From Prunus persica (lineage: Eukaryota > Streptophyta > Magnoliopsida > Rosales > Rosaceae), in the NCBI RefSeq assembly GCF_000346465.2, contig NC_034012.1:3547488-3611487 (forward strand): a stretch of DNA of 64,000 nucleotides, read 5' to 3'. A program made the position numbers and the translations under genes. The first letter of the stretch is position 1. Every line of letters starts with the position of its first letter. Under the pieces are notes generated by a model. That model saw only the letters and a program-made list of their open reading frames with translations, was not told the origin of the DNA and did no database searches. This document shows positions 13,230-26,532 of this stretch, in pieces.

Positions 13230-14116
13230 AACTTTAAAAAGATACTTCGTATTGACACAATGCAAGTTATGCAACTCACGTGCATTCTCGATTTTGGGGT
13301 TGCTTAGCTCAAATCTGAAGTGATCCTCCTATCCCTTTTTTCGAAGCTCTAAGGAATATTTGACCAAAATGAAAAAAGCTCTCTAGAAGGAATATGGAAT
13401 TTCCTTTCTAAGAAACCGCAGCCAAATCATGCAATTATATAAATTAAAATTGCCACCAAAACGCATGCTTTGTTTAAAAGCTTCAAGGTGATCGCTCTAA
13501 TAACGGATTAATTAGTGGAGAAAAGTAAGACCCAGCAACCTATACTTTAGTTAAGAGTCGTGTTAACGACAATAAAACTCATTTGCATCAACGATTAACT
13601 AATAATTATATATCAACAATTAACAGCTATCGTAAATGAGAATTTCACCCGAATTCAATGACAATTTCATGCATCAACAAAGTGCCACTTGGAGAAGAAA
13701 AAAAAAAGGTTATTAATTTGTCTTTACACACATAAATTTGAAGCAAAGCCATATCCTTTTTATACCATTGCCTAATGCCAACACATGGCGGGTCACAACT
13801 TTGAGAAGATTGCTAAATTAGCTAGAGCCAGCTCATTCTCTTCTGTACTGCTTGGGTGACTTCTTTTGTGTTCTAAAACCACACGCGTCCCTTACACAAT
13901 CTCTCTAATCTACATCTCTCTAATATGTACTGTATATATAATCTACACAAACAGAAACATATATACATCAGATTCATCTATCAAATATTATTCCTCGGGC
14001 AACATTGGCCCAGATATATAGCCAGAAAAAGACATTCATCCACACACTTCTTTATATATCTAAGCTGCTCTCTCCACTCAGATACTCAAAAAAAAACACA
14101 CACACACTTATCAAAC
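13230..14116. promoter_or_regulatory. Upstream region and 5' UTR of the XTH gene
   Basis: Non-coding. A TATATATAA stretch near 13932 lies about 185 bp before the XTH start codon, and the leader is CA- and CT-rich, as is common in plant 5' UTRs. No other feature is recognised. Confidence 0.35.
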
Positions 14117-15325
14117 ATGGCTCCAAACTTGATCTTGATCTCTCTCTTTCTCTGTTCTTTTATGGCCGCCTCTTCAGCTGGCAACTTCTACCAAGATTTT
14201 GACCTAATATGGGGTGACCATCGTGCAAAAATACTCAGTGGAGGTAGCCTTCTGACGCTTTCACTGGACCAGGCCTCTGGTTCTGGCTTCCAATCCAAGA
14301 GACAATACCTCTTTGGCAGAATCGACATGCAGCTCAAGCTTGTTGCTGGAAACTCTGCAGGAACCGTCACCGCTTACTATGTGAGTTTGTTTATTAGCCA
14401 AAACAAAGATTACCCTTTTCAATTAGTGTTTAAGAAAGCAGTAAAACAACTTATTAATGAGTGATTATGGAACTTGTGATTGTGTTTTCATTTTTGGGAC
14501 CCCTTGCAGTTGTCTTCAGAAGGGCCAAACCGCGATGAGATTGATTTTGAGTTCTTGGGGAACTTGAGTGGAGACCCTTATATTGTGCACACCAATGTGT
14601 ACACTCAAGGGAAAGCGGACAGAGAGCAACAATTCTACCTCTGGTTCGACCCAACAAAAGATTTTCACACCTACTCTTTTCTTTGGAACCCTCAGCGTAT
14701 AATGTAAGACAGTTGCATATCATTACTAAATATTGAGAATCACATTGTGTATCACATCTCCCTCAATTCCTCCTTTTTCTCATAACATACTAATTATTGT
14801 CACATTTGTCGATCACATCTCTATCAGATTCTCGTTCTTACATGCTGCTATCACATTGTCGAACACATTTCTAGCAGTTTCTCAATTCTATAATGACATG
14901 CTAATTGCTACCCTTTTTGGCATTTTCAATGCAGATTCTTAGTGGACAATATCCCCATAAGAGTGTTCGACAATGGAGAATCGTATGGGGTTCCATTTCC
15001 CAAGAGACAACCCATGAAGCTATACTCAAGCCTGTGGAACGCAGACCAATGGGCTACAAAAGGTGGCCTAGTGAAAACAGACTGGTCCAAAGCTCCTTTC
15101 ACAGCCTTCTACAGAAACTTCAAAGCTAATGCTTGTGTTTGGTCAAAGGGTTCATCTTCATGTGCAAATAATAAAAATAATGCTTGGCAGACTCAAGGGC
15201 TGGATGCAAATAGTCGTAGAAGACTGAGGTGGGTTCAAAAGTACTTCATGATTTACAACTATTGCTCTGATCTGAAGCGATTTCCTCAGGGTCGTCCAAG
15301 GGAGTGCAGGCGTTCTAGGTTCTAA
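14117..15325 (+). CDS. XTH: Xyloglucan endotransglucosylase/hydrolase
   Basis: A secreted cell-wall enzyme of glycoside hydrolase family 16 that cuts and rejoins xyloglucan chains during wall loosening and expansion. Three exons, 14117-14380, 14510-14703 and 14935-15325, join in phase to give 282 residues, the family norm. Residues 1-21 form a hydrophobic signal peptide ending around AASSAG. The catalytic block DEIDFEFLG lies near residues 97-105 and is followed at once by an N-glycosylation site (NLS), as in group I/II XTHs. The C-terminal XET_C region has the expected cysteines (ANACVW, SSSCAN, NYCSD, RECRR). It resembles the touch- and hormone-inducible XTH22/23 type (TCH4-like), inferred from memory. 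The frame is open upstream to an in-frame ATG at 13925, but the signal peptide fixes the start at 14117. Confidence 0.95.
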
Positions 15326-15614
15326 GTTCTAGACAGGGTTCTAGGTTCTTTTGTAATATAATTCACAGTACGTAAAACACAGTATTTCCATTGCACAGTA
15401 TAAAATGGCATGTGGCTTTCTGCATGTAAAATAAAACGACAATAAAACTTGAAATTGCAGCAGAAAAGTATATTATCCAAAAAAATATTAAAATTCTATT
15501 TATTACAATTCTAACTATGCTACACGGACCAACTGGCTTCATTCCCCACTTCCAAACCCTCTTATGTATTTCAAATACATAAACCCAACAGTACCTTAAA
15601 AGAAGGAAAATCTT
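15326..15614. other. 3' flank of XTH
   Basis: Contains the probable XTH 3' UTR. No gene is seen. Confidence 0.4.
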
Positions 15615-17337
15615 TCATGTACAATGTTGGAATGGAGCACATTCCTTGGAGCAACCATCTCTGTCTCTGAACCTACAACTGATCAAATACAACAAGTGTA
15701 AGTGAAACAAAACTCCAAAGAACCAGCAACACACGACCTAAAAATTTGATGGTTGTTTATTTGTCAGCAAACCATAGTGGTGAGAATGCATTGCACTCAA
15801 GCAATAGGTTTTGAGGTATCTCACGAGTACAGTTCAAGTAAAGGCACACCAGTGGAGATTATTGCTTTGGCCCAAGAATAAACCAAAAACAAACTACAAA
15901 AACAGAACCAAACTAGTTCAAAACATTGACCCCATTCTATTAGGCCCAAATAACCAGCCACTTAGTAAATACAAAGCAAGAAGGCATCAATAAATATGAC
16001 AGAAAATTGTATACAAGCGATACTCTACTTTAATCTAATCTAAACTACGCGGAGGAGGATTCGAACGCGGGTGAAGTGCAGAGTGGGGAGCACATCCGCT
16101 CTAGCCAACTTGGCTAAGCCCATGTCTCCCAACTGTTATGTTATGGCTTGAATCATCTCTCTTTCTAGTACTATTTTCCCCTTGATCATGGCATATTGCA
16201 TCAATAAGGTACAGATGCATGTGCCCTTTGTACCCTTAAGCCCACTCCAACAATAAGATACAAATGCATGGGCTTTCATATCAACAAGGTACATATGAAT
16301 AGTCTTTTATACAGATATATCTCTACGGGTCTCAATATTGAAAGGCTTAATGTGCCTCTAAGCTCACCTTGAGAATTTTCAGAATTTGAAATCCAATATT
16401 AACACAGTCAAAAGCAACATTGACATCTACTAGCCCTTGTCCTTAAACTTTTAGAACCGAACCAAAACCACAGATTAATTTGATAATCGTCGTACACACA
16501 TTTGCAAAAGATAAACAAAGTGGTTGCAACAGATATCCGTAAAATTTTCATTCTAACTCTTCATGTTACTTCTTTCTTAGAACACAAAGGAACACCCCAC
16601 ATGCGTGCATCATCTCATAATCTCCCTCCTCTCGCTCTCCCTCTCTCTCCTCGTCCTCGTGATATCTTCCCCATCTAGAATACTATAACACATGGGAGAG
16701 TTATGACTTTGGAGACACATCTGTCTCTCTTCCTCTGAACTAATTACCTCAATGGTCAAAGTTTCTCCCCTAATTTTAGGATTGTATTGAATTCTTAAGG
16801 GAAAAGGGTGTATCCTAAAGGAGGTTGATGCAATTAAAAGAAGCCCACATGATCCCACATGATCTTTTTCTCTTCAATTCCTAAAAACTCACAATTTCGA
16901 GGGAACAAAATGAGCTGAACTAAAATGAAAGTGAAAATCAGCATTGTCATATGAAACTAGAAAAATGAGAAGTGAAATTTGAACATAAGAAGAAAAAAAA
17001 CTTTAAAAGACTATTCTTCTGTCTGTATCAAAGAACCCTACAAGGTATGTCTAATGAAATCTGATCACTAAATTTATAAATTGACAAAAACATAACAGCC
17101 CACTATCAACAAACCATGCATTTTCTCAATCACCTTGGAAGGCCTAACAAAAAAACAAAAAAAAACAGGGGAAATGGGCTTTTATAGCAAACATTCAGCT
17201 CAATAAACAGAAGAGATTAAAAGAGAAAGCTAAAGAAGGTACCCTTTTTGAACAAGGCAAGTCTCAGACGAGTGCAGTAGAATATTATGGTGAAGGCCAT
17301 GGCCAAGGTGGGTTTGGGAGTGAGAAGCAGAAGACAT
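15615..17337 (-). other. Weak candidate for a small spliced gene
   Basis: On the minus strand an ATG at 17337 opens a short frame beginning MSSASHSQTHLGHG that runs to a plausible GT donor at 17242/17241. An acceptor before 15672 could join it in phase to a short segment ending at a stop at 15615-15617, giving a peptide of about 50 residues. Upstream sequence at about 17340-17720 is CT/GA-rich and promoter- or leader-like, as in many plant transcripts. I recognise no family and see no signal peptide. It could equally be a non-coding transcript or chance. Confidence 0.2.
16015..16140 (-). mobile_element. tRNA-derived SINE-like element
   Basis: On the minus strand, TAGCCAAGTTGG matches an internal RNA polymerase III A box, and GTTCGAATCC some 50 bp later matches a B box. 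The acceptor and anticodon stems do not pair properly, so this is not an intact tRNA. A tail with TTAGATTAGATTAAA follows. Element ends are uncertain. Confidence 0.5.
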
Positions 17338-17719
17338 GTTTAAACCCTAGTCTCTGGTAGAACAAAGAGAAAGAGGGGAAATGTGGTTTGTATGAAGAAG
17401 AGAAAGAAGAAAAAAGTGGCGTTTTTGCGGGTTTTAAGAGAAGGGAGGGTGAGAGAAGAATGGGCTTCCATAGCACGATTCCAGAGGCAGACAGTGAAGT
17501 TTTGGGGGGTTTGCTTTGCCTCGGTTTGGTTTGGTTTGGTTTGATAACGAGTAATGCTTTGTTTATGTGTACTTTTTTAGTTCGCGAATCCGAGGTATTT
17601 TGTTTTGGTTTGAAAATGAAAGTGGAGAGAACAAACCCAGCCCCGCGCTTTACACTTTTAGTTTTAGACCGATGCTTCACAATAACTTCGTTTCTTCCTT
17701 CGTGGGAATAATCAACCAA

Positions 17720-20145
17720 ATTACACTAACACCACTGTGATTATAGGCGTTGTTACAACTGAAAAACAAAAACAAAAACCAAATTTGAACTCATTTGCCC
17801 AATGGCGGATTTGAGTAAGCAGAACTTATACGTTGCATGGATATGAGTACAGGTACACTGATATAAGAAATTTCTAAAAATTAGGATACATATATAGCAC
17901 CACTGATACGATGATTAAAATAATATAAATAATAAAATTGATATTGCATCCATCATGTTATGATCATCCATCAAATAAGAAAAAAAAGAAAAAAAGAATC
18001 AAATCCATTTTGATAAAAATAATAATAATTAATATATGTAAAAACAATTAGCATCTATCGCAAAAAAATCTAGGCTCTAGTGTACAAGAAATTGGGCTAG
18101 GGTGTACAAAAAAGTTGGGTGTCCAAACAATTTTACTCAATATAAAATAATTATAGAGTCCAATACCACCTATATCTAATCACGTGACTCCCTGTCACTT
18201 TTGTCCCTTCCTCATCTTTCTCCCTCTCTCCCCCCTTTCTTTTTTTCCTCTTTTCCCTTGGCTTGTTGATTCCTTCTCTCTCTCTCTCTTTTTTCTTCTT
18301 CCCTTTCTCTTTTCCTTGGTCTTATTGATTCATATCTACCTTTTTTAATTTTTGAACAATTTTCGAATAGGCAGCTGCCTACCCAAAACATGACTAGATC
18401 CGTCAGTGCATTTGCCACTTCATTCAAAACTCTATTGCAATGTGTTATTCATAACATAACTCAATCTATTTTTTTCATCTTCAAAGTTGTGTGTATCACA
18501 CACCACACGTCCCTTCTTGAAGAGTATTTTTTATGTTCGAGATGTCGTTGCACACTATTTTTCAAAAGTCACACGTGACGCGCACATCATTTTCTGAATG
18601 GTAAAATCGACAGAACTAACCATATGTCACATACTGACATATTTTTTTAGTTTTTTTTTTTTCATAAGAGACCCAAGCTAATTACCAACAACATCCCAAT
18701 TAAAATGGCATGAAAGGATTTGTCCTTAAAATCTCAAGAAATTTTAATTAAGGTAGAAAATGAACTCAACCCTTTTTTTTCAAGTGGAAAATTACAACAA
18801 TGCGTATAATATTATTATTTATGTGGTATGAGTGTAAATTCCCTTTCCATAAAAATAAATAAATTTTGTAAGTAACTGTTTAATAAATTTAATATTTCCC
18901 ATAATTCATATAACAACACACGTGATGAAATACAGGCCCGGAAATCCACGGCATGCAAAACTCTTGTTGGGGCCCATCGCATTCATAGAGTCCTCATGCA
19001 ATGCCGGCCCAGGCCATAGGAAAGTTGTGACGCTACTTATATTGGGCCATGGTATAACTAACCCAAATCTTACCAAACCAAAAGAAAGGGAAGGGAAATT
19101 TCTAAATTTTTTTTTTTTATTTAAACCCCATAATCCTCATTTTTGTTTAAAACAAAAAATGTTGACAAAAATTAATTCCTCTATTAATGTTGGCTGCCGG
19201 CAGCCCCACTAATTTATGGATGTGTTAACCTAGCTATATAGTGTATTGTGCAACTTAAATTTACTCTAATGATGTCAACGAGGTCTAGCCTAATGGAAAA
19301 ATGCATTGACTTGTAAATCGAGGTCCCTTATGATTCATACTATCAATTAATGGTACTATTTTTTTAACACGTACGATCGAAAGACAATTCATTAAAATAA
19401 AAAATAAAAAGGCATAAAAGCATAATGTTCACACATGATTATGGAGCACGTATCTATTGGTGCATGTAATGAAAAATGATAACACCACAATAATGACCTA
19501 TTGTTAGAAAAAGAAAAAAAGAAAGAAAGAAGGAAAGTTCTAGGGTTTTCTTTATTTTTTTTATGAGCAAAAGCTTAGGGGAGGGAGAGACTACCCCCAC
19601 ACTAAGAGTTAAGGCAAATTTCAAACTTTTTTTTTCTTTTTCGGATGTACCCACAAATACGGAACTGTTGACAACGGAATTCAAACACACACAAAATACA
19701 AGGACCTTATCAATTGAATCAAACTCGTGTTGGTTTAGGGTTCCCTTTATTTATTTATTTTATTTCTCTTATTAACGAAGTTGTAGTTGAATTGCACTCT
19801 ACATCTATTTTTAGTTTTATAATATCGTTTTTAAGTGGCAATTAATAACCTTTTTTTCTTCTTCTAATATTTCGCTTTCAATTCTGGTGCGAAGTTTGGC
19901 ATACACCTAATAAAAATGAAATGGACCAAAGGCTACTCTATGATCTACAAGCAGCTATTTATTATTCGGTTTTTGGGGGCAGGAGGGAGGGGCTCAAGCA
20001 GAGTTTGTGGGGCCCACTTTACTCGTGTACCAACTACAAACTCTTTGGAGAGCCAAGTGTGTGTCAATAATGTTCGACAACAAAAATCTTTCTTCTAAAC
20101 TTTTGTAAGTAAATGATGTACAAGATGACACATACAATTATTTTG
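17720..20145. other. Intergenic region, low-complexity tracts
   Basis: No supportable gene. CT-rich stretches occur at about 18205-18310. A stretch at about 19280-19360 (GTCTAGCCTAATGG and following) looks like another SINE head. The rest is AT-rich. Confidence 0.4.
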
Positions 20146-20469
20146 GGGTAAATTGTTCAAAGGGTTCTCAAATTTATACTTAATTTATATTTAGGTCTTT
20201 TAATTAAATTATTCGTTCAAATGATCCATTAACTCTATATTATTCGCTTTATTGGTCCTACCATTACATTCTATTAATAATTTTGTTAAATATAAGGGCA
20301 AATTGATCATTATTTACCCTAAAATTAGGTTAAATCTAACAGAAAATTAGACGGCAGAATCACTGGAGTGAATAATATAGAGTTAATGGACCATTTAAAC
20401 GAATAATTTAGTTGAGAGACCAAAATGTAAATCGGGTATAAGTTTGAGGACAATTTGAGTAATTTGCCC
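20146..20469. mobile_element. Foldback MITE with ~100-bp inverted repeats
   Basis: The left arm starts GGGTAAATTGTTCAAA and the right arm ends with its near complement (TTTGAGTAATTTGCCC on the plus strand). The arms pair imperfectly for about 100 bp, including CCATTAACTCTATATTATTC. Of the 324 bp, some 200 can fold back. The flanks are AT-rich, and no perfect target duplication is visible. Confidence 0.6.
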
Positions 20470-21188
20470 ATATTTTTATTAGTTACATAGTGTGATTGTA
20501 TATGAGATTTGAATTCAGAACGAGAACAAAAATAATAAATAAATAATTCTTAATCTTCTTAAAATATGAACTCGATAATTTTTTGAACAAAATAAAAATT
20601 AAATGCCGTTAAACTAAATAGCCATAAACACTTATTATAGTGTTAATTAATTCTGACAAGTGTATATGGCTTCGTGGCTGAGTTTGTTTCTCTTGTTGTT
20701 TCTTCACTCTTTCCCCTGTCTCTCAACCACTTAAGTTCATTTCAACAAAATCTGGTACTTGGTTTTCAGCTTTTTGTCACATCAATGGTTGGATTTTCCT
20801 AATCAAATGCTGTTCTCAACTGCTTTTGTTTTATTTATTAAACTCAATTTAAATGGAAACGATAAGAGTTTCTCACCTTAAAACAACCTTTTAGTGAAAA
20901 TGAATTTTTATTAAATTAAATTGAGGAAAGAAAAAAAGGGAAAGTTGAAAAAAAATAGGCATAGAGTGAGGAAGAAGAGAAAATTAACGTAGCCGCTGAT
21001 TAGTAGGACTCTGATATATGTACACATAAAAAGTCCACAAACCACTTGTCCTCGTGCAGCTCCACCTCTCGTCCTCCTCCCTCCTACTTCCAAAAAAAAA
21101 CCACGTACCACTCGCATATCTCCTCATTAGATAACAACAAAGCAGAGAGAGAGAGAGAGACAGAGAGAGAGAGACAGAGAGCCTGGCC
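20470..21188. promoter_or_regulatory. Promoter and leader of the ABCB gene
   Basis: Non-coding upstream region. A GA-rich microsatellite at about 21144-21180 sits just before the start codon, within the presumed 5' UTR. No other element can be supported. Confidence 0.4.
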
Positions 21189-24100
21189 ATGGAAGGAGGA
21201 GGAGGAGGAGGAGAGGTTGATGGGAAAGGGAAAGGATATCAAGACAACCAAAGAGTTGCCTTCTATAAGCTCTTCAGGTTTGCAGATCGATTGGACGTTG
21301 TTTTGATGATAGTTGGGTCGATATGTGCCGCAGGCAATGGACTCTCACAGCCTCTCATGGCCCTTATCTTTGGCAATCTCATCGACACCTTTGGTGCCAC
21401 AGATCCTGCCGATATCGTCCCCATGGTTTCTAAGGTACATGCATTATTCATATGTTTTATATATATTTTTTTGTATCGACCCAAGAACAAGAACAATATT
21501 TCTTTGTGTATATAAAAGAAAATCAAGATTCTTATTGGTTTTTTCCTTTTTCTTTTTGGGTTGTTTGCTGATCTTTTTCTTTTTCTAGCCTTAATTGTTG
21601 TTGTTATGGTTTTGCGGTGAGTCTTAATCATATGAAGCCAAAAAGCACGGCGACCATATACAATGTGAATACATTGCCTAATTTCATCTTCATTTCATTT
21701 TGCCAGTTGGTGTTGTTGTTGATGGAAGCTACTGAACACTATATATACGTGTCAAACAAAACACAACTCATGAGCTTCCGTTATCATGCAAACACTACAT
21801 CCCAATTTTGAAATTTGTCCTCCTTGTATCTTTTTTTTCCAGGTGTCGCTAAAGTTTGTGTATTTGGCTATTGGCACGGGCATTGCAGCATTTATACGTA
21901 AGTTTGTGGATTATCTTTAATTAATTCAATGTATGCAGTTGTTTGGATTCATTAAATTTTACCATTTTGCGATGAAATATTGCAGAGGTTGCATGTTGGA
22001 TGGTGACAGGAGAAAGACAAGCCACTCGAATTCGAGGCTTGTACTTGAAAACAATACTAAGGCAGGACATTGCCTTCTTTGACACTGAAACTAACACTGG
22101 AGAGATCATTGGGAGGATGTCAGGGGACACCATTCTCATTCAAGATGCAATGGGGGAAAAGGTGCTACTTCACTTGAAGTCTTGATTTTCAGGTCTAAAC
22201 ATCTAACAGGTTTTCTTAACTATGATTAATTTGTTAATAATTTGTTTATTTGTGGCAGGTGGGGAAGTTCATACAACTTCTTTCAACTTTTATTGGTGGC
22301 TTTGTGATTGCTTTTGTCAAAGGTTGGCAGCTCACCCTTGTCTTGCTGTCCTGCATCCCTGCAATGGTCCTTGCGGGTGGAGCTATGTCAATGATCGTTT
22401 CGAAAATGTCAACCCGCGGACAGTCTGCTTATGCAGAAGCTAGCAATATAGTGGAACAAACAGTTGGATCCATTAGAACAGTAAGGCCTTGATGTTATGT
22501 CGCTTTTAACTCACCAGAGTAAATAATTTAACTGCATTGTGCATGTCTTGATTAATATTTGATAAACAAAAAAAACTATGCAAGGTTGCATCTTTCACCG
22601 GGGAGAAGAGAGCAATAGACAAATACAACCAGAAGATAAAAATTGCCTACAATACCATGGTTCAACAAGGGTTAGCCACAGGAACTGGACTTGGTACATT
22701 AATGCTTATTATCTTTTGCACTTATGGGCTTGCCATATGGTATGGATCCAAAATGATCATAAAAAATGGATACAATGGAGGCCAAGTCATCAATGTTATA
22801 TTTGCAATCATGACTGGTGGAATGTAAGTATACCATCTGCCCCGATTCAACGATACAATAGCATGATAATGTACATTGTTTAGAGTATATATGAGATTTC
22901 TCAATCTGACACATTTGGTTCTGGCTTGTTGGCATAGATCTCTGGGTCAGACACCACCATCTTTGAATGCATTTGCATCAGGGAAAGCTGCAGCATATAA
23001 AATGCTCGAGACCATCAAACGTACTCCGAAGATCGATCCCTATGATACTAGTGGAATTGTACTGGAAGATATTAAAGGTGAGGTTGAACTCAAAGACGTG
23101 GATTTCAGGTACCCTGCCAGGCCAGATGTGCAGATCTTTGCTGGGTTCACATTGCATGTTCCAAGTGGAACAACCACTGCTTTGGTTGGGCAGAGTGGAA
23201 GTGGGAAGTCAACAGTAATCGGCCTAGTAGAAAGGTTTTATGATCCAGAAGCTGGTCAAGTACTTATAGATGGTGTGGACTTGAAGAAGTTGCAGCTTAA
23301 ATCAATACGGGAGAAGATTGGGCTGGTTAGTCAGGAACCTAATCTCTTTACAACAACTATAAGGGAGAACATAGCATATGGGAAGGAGAATGCAACTGAG
23401 GAGGAGATCAGAAGAGCAACTGAGCTTGCAAATGCAGCAAGGTTCATTGATAAGCTTCCCCAGGTAACCCCACTTTTTTTAATGCAGTCTTTCATGCTCA
23501 TAATAAAGTTCAGGTCTGTCAACCATGTGCTTTGTCTACTTTGACATTTTTCTTGTTTAGAGATTGATGTATGTGATGGAAAATTCTGTGTTTTCTTCAC
23601 AGGGTCTCGACACGATGGTAGGTGAGCATGGAACATCTCTATCCGGTGGGCAAAAACAAAGAATTGCAATTGCAAGAGCCATTTTAAAGAACCCAAGAAT
23701 ACTTCTGCTTGATGAAGCAACAAGCGCCCTGGATGCTGAATCCGAAAAGATTGTTCAAGATGCACTGGTGAACTTGATGTCAAATAGGACAACCATAGTT
23801 GTTGCACATCGTTTGTCAACTATTAGGAATGCTGATTGCATAGCAGTGGTGCATAGAGGGAAAATTGTGGAAAAAGGTAAGGCCATGCCTGCACTATGAT
23901 TTTGAATTTACACCAAAACTTGTTCCCCCAGAAAACATTGTCATTGCTTTGATTATAGGGACTCATGAAGAGTTGACGAAAGATCCAGAAGGGGCTTACA
24001 GCCAACTCATTCGCCTGCAAGAAGGAGCTCGTGTGGAAAATGATGCACAAACCTCTGACATGGATGAAATCATTACCAGTTTAGATATAGATAGGACTTT

Positions 24101-26366
24101 GCTCAGTTCTGGGAGCCGGAGATCATCAATGGGGAGATCTTTAAGCAGAGGTTCCTCAGGTAGCCGCCGTTCTTTCACTATTGGCTTTGGTATTCCTGGT
24201 CCACATAATATCCAAGAGACTGAAGTAGGAGATGAGGAGGATCATGAAAGAACTAAGGCTGATCTTGACAATCGTAAAAGAGTTTCAATAAGAAGGCTGG
24301 CCACCCTGAACAAACCTGAGGTTCCAGTTTTGCTGCTTGGAGCCATTGCTGCAGCAGGGCATGGAGTACTTTTCCCTGTCTTTGGCTTACTACTTTCTAA
24401 AGCCATTAAGATGTTCTACGAACCCCATAATGAGCTACGCATGGACTCCAAAAAGTGGGCAGGAGTGTATGTAGGTATGGGTTGCATTTCTCTGGTTGTG
24501 ATTCCGGTGCAGAATTTCTTCTTCGGAGTTGCAGGTGGGAAATTGATAGAGCGGATTCGTTCCTTGACATTCGAGAAGGTTGTTTACCAACAAATCAGTT
24601 GGTTTGACGACCCTGCAAATTCAAGGTGTGTTAAAAAAACCAGTAATTTTTATGAGCTTTTAACTATTAATATTCAAACTGAAATCTTTTGTGCTTCCAG
24701 TGGTGCCATTGGTGCAAGGTTATCTTCTGATGCTTCAACTCTCAAGAGTCTTGTTGGTGATGCCTTAGCCTTGCTTGCACAGAATATAGCAACAATCTTA
24801 GCAGGGTTGATTATAGGTTTCACAGCTAACTGGAAACTGGCGCTTCTAATTTTAGCTGTGTCTCCATTGTTGATTTTGCAAGGAACACTTCAGACCAAAT
24901 TTCTTAAAGGGTTCAGTGCAGATGCCAAGGTCAGTCTTGCCCCAAGAGTTCTTTATTTTTCCAATTACAATGTGGTGGTGAATGTACATGTAATGTTTTG
25001 AAAATCTGCAGCTTATGTATGAAGAAGCCAGTCAAGTGGCAAACGATGCAATCGGTAGCATCCGAACTGTTGCATCATTTTGTTCTGAGAAGAAGGTGAT
25101 GGATGCATACCAGAAGAAGTGTGATGCTCCCATGAAACAAGGAGTACGGTTAGGAGTAGTAAGTGGTGCAGGTTTTGGGTTTTCGTTTTTCTTAATGTTC
25201 TGCACAAATGCGTTAATTTTCTACGTTGGAGCTGTTCTTGTGAAACACGGCCAAGCTACATTTGAACAAGTATTCAAGGTCGGATTTTAGCTGTGCTTGT
25301 TCCTTTCCTCTTGCTTTCATTGACAAGTTCTTTTGCTCCAATTCTAACAAATCGTTGCTTGCAGGTTTTTTTTGCTCTAACCATGTCAGCAATGGGGGTT
25401 TCACAAGCTACTGGCATGGCTCCTGACTCCAACAAAGCCAAGGACTCAGCTGCTTCAATATTTCAAATTCTAGAGAGCAAGCCAAAGATTGACTCAAGCA
25501 GCGATAAGGGCACCACACTATCGACCTTAGTTGGAGAAATCGAGCTAGAACATGTCAGCTTTAAGTATCCTACACGTCCAGATGTGCAGATATTTAGAGA
25601 CATTTGTTTGAAAATGCCCTCCGGAAAGGTAATTACCACCACCACTCTGTTATAGCTCTGTCTCTCTTGTTTACTTCTTTGAGTTATATGCATGCTTAGC
25701 TTCGGATTCCATCTGCAGACAGTTGCTTTGGTTGGGGAGAGTGGCAGTGGGAAGTCAACAGTAATAGGCCTCATAGAGAGATTCTACGATCCTGATTCAG
25801 GTCATGTACTATTAGATGGAATGGACATCCAAAAGTTCAAGCTGAACTGGCTGAGGCAGCAGATTGGGTTGGTTGGTCAAGAACCAGTTCTCTTCAACGA
25901 ATCCATTCGTGACAACATCGCTTATGGCAAGCAAGGAGATGTTACTGAGGAAGAGATCATAGTAGCCACCAAAGCAGCAAACGCACACAACTTCATATCT
26001 TCATTGCCTCAAGGCTATGACACCTCAGTAGGCGAACGAGGGGTTCAGTTATCAGGAGGGCAGAAGCAAAGAATCGCCATTGCAAGGGCCATACTCAAGG
26101 ACCCCAAAATCCTTTTACTTGATGAAGCTACAAGCGCACTGGATGCAGAGTCCGAACGCATAGTACAAGATGCATTGGACAGTGTTATTGTGAACAGAAC
26201 AACCGTTGTTGTTGCACACCGCCTCACCACGATAAAAGGAGCAGACATAATTGCAGTGGTGAAGAATGGTGTGATTGCAGAGAAGGGAAGTCACGAATTT
26301 CTAATGAAGATCACTGATGGTGCTTATGCATCTTTGGTGGCACTTCATTCCAGCTCAAGTACATAA
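21189..26366 (+). CDS. ABCB9: ABC transporter B family (P-glycoprotein/MDR type), ABCB9-like
   Basis: Full-length plasma-membrane ABC exporter of the plant ABCB (PGP) family, whose better-studied relatives move auxin. The substrate here is unknown. Twelve exons join in phase: 21189-21434, 21843-21897, 21986-22161, 22259-22480, 22585-22823, 22938-23463, 23603-23876, 23959-24625, 24701-24929, 25012-25278, 25365-25628 and 25719-26366, giving 1270 residues. The order is TMD1, NBD1, linker, TMD2, NBD2. Walker A motifs are GQSGSGKST (near residue 397) and GESGSGKST (near 1061). Each NBD has LSGGQKQR and [16 protein letters not shown]. The linker is rich in Ser/Arg ([14 protein letters not shown]), a possible phosphorylation site. 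It belongs with the ABCB4/7/9/11/21 clade; the neighbouring SH3P3 and eIF4E genes favour the ABCB9/ABCB7 lineage, inferred from remembered Arabidopsis gene order. No defect seen. Confidence 0.95.
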
Positions 26367-26532
26367 CCAGAACTTGAGTAAAATCCTAGCTAGTGTTACA
26401 GACTGTGGCACACATTCAGTGGATGTGTGATTAGAGAAAGTGTTAGCTTAAGATGTTTTAAGGTTTGTTTGGACGAACATGGGTGTAGTACCTGTACAAC
26501 TTCTTGTTATTTGAAAGGATTTTTTCGTCAAA
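26367..26532 (+). other. 3' UTR of the ABCB gene
   Basis: Probable 3' UTR. It ends in an A-rich run next to an LTR-like repeat. Confidence 0.4.

Noticed and set aside
13925..14116. N-terminal extension of XTH from the upstream in-frame ATG at 13925
   Set aside because: It would bury the clear signal peptide that starts at 14117; the upstream part reads like a 5' UTR.
16050..16140. Intact tRNA gene on the minus strand
   Set aside because: A and B boxes are present, but acceptor and anticodon stems do not pair; it reads as a tRNA-derived SINE.
17040..17120. Possible miR827-like sequence (ATCAACAAACCA near 17105)
   Set aside because: Only part of the mature sequence matches and no complementary arm forms a hairpin nearby.
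18212..18427. Minus-strand Arg/Glu/Lys-rich open frame
   Set aside because: It translates a CT-rich low-complexity tract; no splice or start context supports a gene.
21263..21631. Minus-strand open frame across ABCB exon 1 and intron 1
   Set aside because: Shadow of the plus-strand ABCB exon; no independent support.
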